NCBI RefSeq assembly: GCF_028274965.1
Contig: NZ_JAQCNO010000001.1
Coordinates: 1 to 46,023, forward strand
Reading direction: 5' to 3'
DNA length: 46,023 bases
From: Natronomonas sp.
GTDB taxonomy: Archaea > Halobacteriota > Halobacteria > Halobacteriales > Haloarculaceae
In this document: one piece after another, positions 40,812 through 46,023 of the stretch
Numbering within the stretch: the stretch's first letter is position 1
Layout of the letters: the number at the start of each line of letters is the position of its first letter
The notes under the pieces: generated by a model
Seen by the model: only the letters and a program-made list of their open reading frames with translations
Database searches by the model: none
Told to the model about the DNA's origin: nothing
Translations under genes and position numbers: made by a program

Positions 40812-40946
40812 GTTGCCGCGGGCTCGCCCGGTGCGATCGATCGCTGATTCCAAGGGCGTCGATACACCAGCAGACGGACGGATGAACGCTTTCGCGTCCT
40901 CTCGGGGCGTCTATGGGTTCGGGTAAACCGTTCGAACGACCGGCGG

Positions 40947-40955
40947 TTTTTATAC
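40947..40955 (+). promoter_or_regulatory. TATA-like box of the secreted protein gene
   Basis: TTTTTATAC, 25-33 bases ahead of ATG 40980. Confidence 0.55.
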
Positions 40956-40979
40956 GAAGATCGCCCAAAGTGACACGCG

Positions 40980-41855
40980 ATGAGACGGATCCTGTCCGCC
41001 GCGTTCGGACTCGTCGTCGCGCTCGGCGTGGTCGCCGCCCTCGCCGCCGGCGTCGCGACGGCCCAGGCGGCCGACGCCGAACCGAACGCCTCCCTCGGTG
41101 CGGACGTCTCGGCGTTCATGCAGGCGAGCGAAGCCGACGCCGAGAACGGGGTCGACGACGGCATGTTCGACGCCGCGCTGAACCGGACGAACGACCCCGA
41201 CGCGAAACGGGCGCTCGTCGAACGGCGACAGCGACGCCTCGCGGAGCGCGATCGCTCGCTCAGGACGCGCCGCGAGCGGATCGGCGAAACGCCGGGGATC
41301 CGGGCCCGCGCGGTCGCCACGCGGGTCGCGGTCGGCGCCGCCGGCCTCGAACGGTCGGCCAACGACACCCGGGCCGTCGCCGCGAGCGTCGGCGCCGACA
41401 CCGATCGACTGGAGGCGATCCGCTCGAGCGCGCGCGAGATGCGCGGCCCGGACGTCGCCGCCCTCGCCAGCGGTCTCGCCGGGCCTCCCGGAAACGCCCG
41501 CGGCTCTCCGGAAGCCGCCCCGGGAAACCGAACCGGGGCCAACCGTCCCGGACGGAACGGCTCGGCGGCCCCGCGGGGTCCCCCGGGGAACGGAACCGAC
41601 GGAGCCGACCGCTCGGACGCTCCCCAGAGACCGACCGATGGGGACAGTTCGGGCGCGCCCGCTGAGAACGGCCGGGCCGGCCCGCCCGATCGGAGCGATC
41701 CGGGACCCGACGCCGACCCCACGGACGAACCGGAGAACGCGGAGAACTCGGGGGGATCTGACGCCGACTCCGCGGGAGCGAACAAAACCGATCGGGGGTC
41801 CAACGGGGGGTCCGACGACTCCGGCCCGCCCGCAAGCGCCGGCGCGCCGAACTGA
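40980..41855 (+). CDS. Secreted sequon-rich protein with low-complexity C-terminus
   Basis: The 291-residue product begins with a classical signal peptide, MRRILSAAFGLVVALGVVA, ending in a likely cleavage site near ATAQAA. Residues ~35-165 are helical (VSAFMQASEADAENGVDDGM...) and then a disordered Gly/Pro/Asp/Asn tail runs to the end. Seven N-x-S/T sequons are present (NAS, NRT, NDT, NRT, NGS, NGT, NKT), suggesting heavy N-glycosylation. No C-terminal membrane helix or PGF-type anchor is seen, so it may be released. It is followed by a regulator gene on the same strand. Confidence 0.78.
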   Translation: MRRILSAAFGLVVALGVVAALAAGVATAQAADAEPNASLGADVSAFMQASEADAENGVDDGMFDAALNRTNDPDAKRALVERRQRRLAERDRSLRTRRERIGETPGIRARAVATRVAVGAAGLERSANDTRAVAASVGADTDRLEAIRSSAREMRGPDVAALASGLAGPPGNARGSPEAAPGNRTGANRPGRNGSAAPRGPPGNGTDGADRSDAPQRPTDGDSSGAPAENGRAGPPDRSDPGPDADPTDEPENAENSGGSDADSAGANKTDRGSNGGSDDSGPPASAGAPN

Positions 41856-41980
41856 CCCGTCCCGCCGGGGCGATCACCCAGTCTGGCCCGGGGAACCGAC
41901 CGGGGCGGCCGATCCGACGCGTCTCCCCGGACACGGTCGTCACGTCACGCTTTTTTCCCGTCGGACCCTACGAACCGGTA

Positions 41981-42745
41981 ATGGACTCCGCGGCACTCCT
42001 CGATCTCCTCGGGAACGAAAACCGCAGGCGGATCCTGCGGCTGCTGTCGCGGAAACCGTGTTACGTGACGGAGATAAGCGAGTATCTCGGGGTGAGCCCG
42101 AAGGCCGTCATCGACCACCTCCGGAAGCTCGAGGAGACCGGGCTGGTCGAGTCCGACGTCGACGACGGCCGCCGCAAGTACTTCTCGATCGCCCGGAACC
42201 TCCGTCTCGAGGTCAACGTCTCGCCGTACGAGTTCGGGACGAAAAGCGCGTACTCGGCCTCGCAGAACCTCGATATCACCGCGTGGCGACACGTCTCCCT
42301 GCACGTCGGACGCGACGACGCGCTCGCCGACGAGACAGACCGACTCGGCGACCCCGGCGAGCGACTCGAGGCGCCCGACGGCGACGTCGATCCGCCGGGG
42401 TGGACCGACGGCGACGGCGACGAGCCGCCGGATCTGGCCGCGCTCACCGCGGACCTCGAACGGCTCGAACGGCTCGGAAACGAGCTTTCGATGGCCCAAC
42501 GGTGGGTTCAGGGTCGGCTGACCGAGACGCTCGATCGGATCAGCGCGCACTTTGAGGGCGTCGACGGGCGGTTTTACGGCGACCTCCTCCGCGGGCTGGC
42601 GGACGGCCCCGCGACCGCCGAGGAGCTTGCCGGACGGGTCGACGCCCCGCCAGACGTGGTCACCGACGCGCTGGAGGGGCTCTCGGCGCACGGTGTCGTC
42701 GAGCGCGACGGCGATCGGTGGGTGCTGACGACCGACCGGTCCTGA
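41981..42745 (+). CDS. ArsR-family winged-helix transcriptional regulator
   Basis: This 254-residue protein has an N-terminal winged helix, LLDLLGNENRRRILRLLSRK, CYVTEISEYLGVSPKAVIDHLRKLEETGLV and a wing DDGRRKYFSI. A linker and acidic middle follow (residues ~110-150). A second winged-helix-like segment lies at the C-terminus (LLRGLADGPATAEELAGRVDAPPDVVTDALEGL). The effector is unknown. It lies 125 bases downstream of the secreted protein gene and could regulate it. Two helix-turn-helix units in one chain is unusual but seen in haloarchaea. Confidence 0.88.
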   Translation: MDSAALLDLLGNENRRRILRLLSRKPCYVTEISEYLGVSPKAVIDHLRKLEETGLVESDVDDGRRKYFSIARNLRLEVNVSPYEFGTKSAYSASQNLDITAWRHVSLHVGRDDALADETDRLGDPGERLEAPDGDVDPPGWTDGDGDEPPDLAALTADLERLERLGNELSMAQRWVQGRLTETLDRISAHFEGVDGRFYGDLLRGLADGPATAEELAGRVDAPPDVVTDALEGLSAHGVVERDGDRWVLTTDRS

Positions 42746-42748
42746 CCG

Positions 42749-43273
42749 CTACACGTCGCGCGTCAGGCCGTCCCGGAGGTCGCGGCCGAAGTACGTGCCG
42801 ACGACGCCGACGATCCCGCCGAGGCCGCCGGCCGCGAGCGCGAGCGAGATCCCGAACCCGCCGAGGAACGCGACGACGGCGAAATCCAAGAACGTGCTCG
42901 CCGCCGCGGCGATCCCGCCGGCGAGGGCCGTCTCGGCGTACCGGCGCTCGTCGACGACGAGACCGAACGCGAACGCCGCGAGAAAGACCCCGAGTAAGCC
43001 GGCCCCGGGCAGCGGGACGAACGCGTCCGCCGCGAGGAGCCCCCCGGACGACGCGAGCAGCGCAACCGCGAACAGGCGAGGCGAAAAGAGCCGCCCGGCG
43101 CGGGTCGAGAGGCGACCGCGGAGCCCGGAGGCGCCCTCGCTCTCGACGCTCGTCGCGGCGGCTTCGCTCTCCTCTCGGCTGACCCCGTTATCTGTGCCGA
43201 CGTCGAACTCGGCGGCGAACTCCTCGTCGGTACCGTCCGGCGAGTCCCGCGTTCGGGTCCGATCGCGGCTCAT
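42749..43273 (-). CDS. DUF456-like or related small membrane protein
   Basis: This 174-residue protein has an acidic N-terminal tail (~1-60) and about four hydrophobic helices: LFAVALLASSGGLLAADAF, GLLGVFLAAFAFGLVV, ETALAGGIAAAASTFL and VAFLGGFGISLALAAGGLGGIVG. The glycine-rich helices resemble small transport or stress-related membrane proteins, but I do not recognise the family firmly. It is convergent with the ArsR gene, three bases apart. Confidence 0.75.
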   Translation of the reverse strand: MSRDRTRTRDSPDGTDEEFAAEFDVGTDNGVSREESEAAATSVESEGASGLRGRLSTRAGRLFSPRLFAVALLASSGGLLAADAFVPLPGAGLLGVFLAAFAFGLVVDERRYAETALAGGIAAAASTFLDFAVVAFLGGFGISLALAAGGLGGIVGVVGTYFGRDLRDGLTRDV

Positions 43274-43413
43274 ACCCCCTGTAGGGACGCCACCGGTATC
43301 GGTCTTTCCCAGGGCGGCTCTCGCCCCGGAGGCGGCAGGCGCTCCGAGGGGGCGGATCCGGCACGTCCGTCGGGAGAGCCAAAGGTTCTACCCGCGGCCG
43401 ACGAGAGGACAGT

Positions 43414-44181
43414 ATGGCCACCCAGGACGGCGGACACCGCGACGCCGCGGTCGCCGCCATCGCGGAGCGATCGTACGAGCGCGCAGGCGACGAGTACACC
43501 CGGGCGGGATGGCGCGTCCTCGCCGACCCGCGACCGGACGTCGCGCCGTTCGAACCCGACGAGAAGGGCTGGGCCGGCGTCGGCCTCGGCCACCTCGCCG
43601 TCGCCGCCGTCTGCTATCGGGTGGACGCGACCCCGGCGCGCGCGAGTCGCCGCGCGGTCGAGGGGATCGCGATCGCCCGCGACCTCTCGGCGGGGTTCGA
43701 ACACCCCGCCCAGCGGGCCTGTCTCTCTGAGTTCGTCGCCGACTTCCGCGCCATCGCCGGGATGGACGGCGTCGACGCGGCCTACGACGACGCCGAATCG
43801 GCCTACGAGGCGGCGGCCGACTCGATCGAACGGCCTCAGACGCTCGGGACGACGCCGCTTTTCGAGGCGGCCGCGGCGCCGATAAAACAACTCGCGCGCG
43901 GGCTCGCCAACGGCGAGATCGCCGTCGAGTGGTCGGACCTCCACGGCGACGACCCCTCGCGGCCCGGGGCGTTCCTCGCCGCGCGCGCCGCGTACAAACG
44001 ACAGCGCTTCCGGAGTCTGCTGGAGCGGACGGTCGAGTCCGGCGTCCTCGCCGCGCCGCGCGGGACGACGGAGTACGGCACCGACCACCACCGCTGTCCG
44101 AGTTGCGGTTCGACGGACGTCAACTGGGTCGCCGACAGCACCCTCTGTATGCGGTGTTCGCGCCCGACGGAGTCGACCTAA
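43414..44181 (+). CDS. Haloarchaeal helical protein with C-terminal zinc ribbon
   Basis: This 255-residue protein consists mainly of paired helices resembling TPR repeats (ERSYERAGDEYTRAGWRVL, GLGHLAVAAVCYRVDA, CLSEFVADFRAIAG, DDAESAYEAAADSIE). It closes with a zinc ribbon, HHRCPSCGSTDVNWVADSTLCMRCSRP. The layout suggests an adapter or assembly factor. No function is known to me. Composition and codon bias strongly support a real gene. Confidence 0.8.
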   Translation: MATQDGGHRDAAVAAIAERSYERAGDEYTRAGWRVLADPRPDVAPFEPDEKGWAGVGLGHLAVAAVCYRVDATPARASRRAVEGIAIARDLSAGFEHPAQRACLSEFVADFRAIAGMDGVDAAYDDAESAYEAAADSIERPQTLGTTPLFEAAAAPIKQLARGLANGEIAVEWSDLHGDDPSRPGAFLAARAAYKRQRFRSLLERTVESGVLAAPRGTTEYGTDHHRCPSCGSTDVNWVADSTLCMRCSRPTEST

Positions 44182-44202
44182 AGCGACGCCGGGCGTCTGC
44201 GT

Positions 44203-44853
44203 TCAAAGCCCGTAGGGATCGAACGCCGGGCGCGTGTCCTCGCCGCGGGGGATGCCGTACTCGTCTCTGAAGCGGTCCGCGAGCGCCCGCCCCGCCTCGG
44301 CGAAAAGCAGGATCACGCCGTAGGGCTCGGTGTACGAGGAGGTGTCCGGCGGATCGGGGTCGAAAAACAGCGCCTCGGCCGCCTCCGAGCCGACCTCCGG
44401 GATCCCGCGTAAGTGCGGTTCAAGCGGCAACAGCCCTGTCAGGACGTTCGGGACGAACGCGCCGTTCGGCAGCGGGTCGCGGGGCTGGACGAAACAGCCC
44501 CCGACCGCCTCGTCGCCGTCGCGCAAGACCGCGTACGCCGGCTCGGTTCGCCCCGGCGTCCACAGCTCGCGGGCGACGTCGGGCGGCCGCACGTCGGTTC
44601 CGAATCCCATCTCGACGCGGTCGAGGCGGTCGAGATCGGTCACGCGCCACGGCTCGTCGTCGGCCGCCGGATCGCCGGCCAACACCGCTTCGATCCGGTC
44701 GCCGGTCCGGAGGGCGTCGATCTCGGGCTGTCTCTCGCCGTATCCGGAGCTGTAGACGGTGTACAGCGTCGGCGATTCGACCGCCTGGAGGTTGTACTGC
44801 GGCACGGACTCGACGACGCGGTACACGCGGAACTGTCCGGACTGCTCTGCCAT
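44203..44853 (-). CDS. Haloarchaeal conserved protein of unknown function, 216 residues
   Basis: This starts MAEQSGQFRVYRVVESVPQYNLQAV and contains FGTDVRPPDVARELWTPGRTEPAYAVLRDGDEAVGGCFVQPRDPLPNGAFVPNVLTGLLPLEPHLRG, which looks like a compact beta-rich domain preceded by an OB-like segment. It ends with a helical LLFAEAGRALADRFRDEYG. ATG 44853 is chosen; the upstream in-frame Met adds only four residues. A GAGATAGG box lies about 24-31 bases upstream. I cannot name a function. It is read from the same strand as the FAD enzyme gene. Confidence 0.75.
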   Translation of the reverse strand: MAEQSGQFRVYRVVESVPQYNLQAVESPTLYTVYSSGYGERQPEIDALRTGDRIEAVLAGDPAADDEPWRVTDLDRLDRVEMGFGTDVRPPDVARELWTPGRTEPAYAVLRDGDEAVGGCFVQPRDPLPNGAFVPNVLTGLLPLEPHLRGIPEVGSEAAEALFFDPDPPDTSSYTEPYGVILLFAEAGRALADRFRDEYGIPRGEDTRPAFDPYGL

Positions 44854-44895
44854 ACGGGTACACACGTCCCCAGGGGCCTATCTCTTCGGCTCCGA

Positions 44896-45933
44896 TCACG
44901 CCCCGTGTGCGATCCGCTCGCCGACGTCGAGACCGTTCCGGAGGGCGGCGTGGACCCGCGCCTCGCCGGCGACCCAGTCGCCGAGACAGTACAGGTTCGC
45001 CGACTCGGCCGAGTCGAGCGGTCCGCGCTCGACGCCGGCCTCCGGGAGCGCGTACCGCCAGCCTTGGTGGTCCGTCCAGTCGGGCGACCGGAGGCGGTCG
45101 TCGCCGACGATGTTCGCGGCGTGGTCGGCGAGCGCCGCGACGTTCCGCTCGGGGTCGTCGTCGTAGTGCTCCGCCGACCACTCCCCGCCGGCCTGGACCA
45201 CCAACAGCGACTCGCCGTCCGGAACGTGCCCGGCCTTGCACTCCTCGCGTGAAATCCAGCCGACGGCGTGGTTCTTGTCCGTGTTCACCAGCCCGTAGTA
45301 GGGCCGATCGATCTCGAAGGGGTAGTGCAACACCGCCGTCCAGACCGTCCGGTACGGGACCGCCTCGGCGGCCTCCCGGAGGGCGCTGCGGTCCGGCGAG
45401 TCCCACTCGGCGTCCGCGAGGAGTTCGGCCGTCTGCGGCGCCGGGGGGTTCACGACGAGCACGTCGAAGGGCCCCCACCGCTGTCGGTCGGCGTCGACGA
45501 GCGCCCACGCCCCCGCCTCGCGCTCGATCGTCTCCACTCTCGTCCGCCGGTGTACCGTCGCGTCCGTCCGCCCGAACAGCCGCTTTGCGATCTGCGTGAG
45601 CCCGCCCCGGTAGCTCCATTTGTGCCCGTCGGCGTCCCGCCCCGGCGAGACCGCCCCCGACTCGTCGAACGTGTAGACCGGCTCGGCGGCGTCGACGAGT
45701 CCGTCGTCGTCGAGCGTCTCGGTGAGCAACTCGACGACCCGTTCGTCGTCGGACTTGACGTAGTTCGCCCCGTAGTCGTAGACGAGGTCTTCATGTCGCC
45801 GTGTTGCTGCGCGCCCACAGACGCCGCCGGACTTCTCCAAGACGGTGATCTCGGCGTCCGGAAGCGCCGTGTCGAGGACGAGCGTTCCCGCCGCCGCCGC
45901 CGCGCCCGCGCCGATGACTCCGATGGCTGGCAT
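44896..45933 (-). CDS. FAD-dependent amine-oxidase-like oxidoreductase
   Basis: This 345-residue flavoprotein has the Rossmann motif PAIGVIGAGAAAAAGTLVL, followed by ITVLEKSGGVCGRAATR as in renalase/monoamine-oxidase-like enzymes. The FAD-contacting end is NLYCLGDWVAGEARVHAALRNGLDVGERIA, which resembles the terminal GD(x)8-15GA loop. The middle is a substrate domain. The substrate is unknown. A TATA-like CTGTTAGG (minus strand) lies 24-31 bases ahead of the ATG and overlaps the upstream gene's stop codon. Confidence 0.87.
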   Translation of the reverse strand: MPAIGVIGAGAAAAAGTLVLDTALPDAEITVLEKSGGVCGRAATRRHEDLVYDYGANYVKSDDERVVELLTETLDDDGLVDAAEPVYTFDESGAVSPGRDADGHKWSYRGGLTQIAKRLFGRTDATVHRRTRVETIEREAGAWALVDADRQRWGPFDVLVVNPPAPQTAELLADAEWDSPDRSALREAAEAVPYRTVWTAVLHYPFEIDRPYYGLVNTDKNHAVGWISREECKAGHVPDGESLLVVQAGGEWSAEHYDDDPERNVAALADHAANIVGDDRLRSPDWTDHQGWRYALPEAGVERGPLDSAESANLYCLGDWVAGEARVHAALRNGLDVGERIAHGA

Positions 45934-45956
45934 CGTCGTTGCTTGGGCCGCGTCGC

Positions 45957-45964
45957 CCTAACAG
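45957..45964 (-). promoter_or_regulatory. TATA-like box overlapping the upstream stop codon
   Basis: CTGTTAGG on the minus strand, 24-31 bases before the oxidoreductase ATG. Its TAG is also the stop codon of the partial gene entering from the right. Confidence 0.4.
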
Positions 45965-46023
45965 TTGTCGGGCGCGCGCTCCATGATCGACTCCAACAGC
46001 TTCGATTGGGCCGCGGAGAGATG
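45958..46023 (-). CDS. C-terminus of an unidentified gene cut by the window edge
   Basis: The minus-strand frame from the window end reads LSAAQSKLLESIMERAPDNC and stops at TAG (45958-45960). Twenty-one residues are visible. They form an amphipathic helix and are protein-like, but too short to name. Confidence 0.5.
   Translation of the reverse strand, partial: HLSAAQSKLLESIMERAPDNC

Noticed and set aside
38410-40968. A single 852-residue protein covering dgcN and sequence upstream
   Set aside because: Only residues from the ATG at 39423 look like DUF1611; upstream residues are arginine-rich and overlap another gene, and a TATA box precedes 39423.
1-46023. CRISPR array, tRNA or rRNA genes, insertion sequences
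   Set aside because: I saw no spaced direct repeats, no cloverleaf-like segments, no transposase and no terminal inverted repeats; the only tandem repeat is a 5 x 5-base microsatellite at 2560-2584.

Overview
The window is a stretch of haloarchaeal (class Halobacteria) chromosome. The evidence is high GC with strongly G/C-biased third codon positions, very acidic predicted proteins, archaeal information-processing genes (aIF5B, eS1, uS15, TFS, NOB1, the KEOPS subunit Pcc1, deoxyhypusine synthase), and start codons that often sit about 25-30 bases downstream of a TATA-like hexamer, as expected for leaderless transcripts. I cannot name the genus. I see no rRNA, tRNA, CRISPR array, insertion sequence or prophage. 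The two ends cut through genes: the C-terminus of an FNR-type reductase on the left and an unidentified C-terminus on the right.

Layout. 1-1.9 kb is an AT-richer edge with a truncated flavin/NAD reductase, an unrecognised protein and a spacer. 1.9-4.0 kb holds a purine phosphoribosyltransferase-like gene, a small protein and deoxyhypusine synthase. 4.2-7.7 kb is a three-gene membrane electron-transfer operon: a four-cluster ferredoxin with an unusually deep internal Tat signal, a 10-helix NrfD/PsrC-type quinone-site subunit, and a 76-residue membrane protein. 7.9-13.3 kb has an Mrp-type Fe-S carrier, zinc-ribbon proteins, TFS, a KaiC-like ATPase without the Walker lysine, and a beta-RFAP synthase homologue. 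13.4-16.2 kb has ilvD, a sugar-phosphate phosphatase and a small zinc protein.

16.2-25.6 kb is the centrepiece: one tightly overlapping nine-gene [NiFe]-hydrogenase operon read right to left, small subunit - large subunit - maturation protease (with a C2H2-like zinc finger on its C-terminus) - hypC - hypD - hypE - hypA - hypB - hypF. It is complete for enzyme and cofactor assembly, but has no cytochrome b or other electron acceptor. The small subunit lacks a Tat signal, keeps a C-terminal membrane helix, and carries an extra cysteine where standard enzymes have the proline of the medial cluster. The upstream operon at 4.7-7.7 kb resembles HybA/HybB of bacterial hydrogenase-2 and is the obvious candidate electron partner. 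The missing Tat signal makes the topology a real puzzle.

25.7-31 kb contains a TrkA-type K+ regulator flanked by two stand-alone Lrp/AsnC RAM domains, thymidylate kinase, and a uS15 - degenerate RecJ-like - Pcc1 - eS1 operon. 31-38 kb has an RNA ligase pair, glucose-6-phosphate isomerase, a CPBP protease, PRC-barrel/NOB1, and aIF5B. 37.4-39.4 kb holds an overlapping DUF1611/enolase-superfamily pair that matches the dgcN-dgcA D-glutamate route. The remainder has a Vms1-like peptidyl-tRNA hydrolase, a heavily sequon-rich secreted protein next to an ArsR-type regulator, several haloarchaeal conserved proteins of unknown role, and an FAD amine-oxidase-like enzyme.
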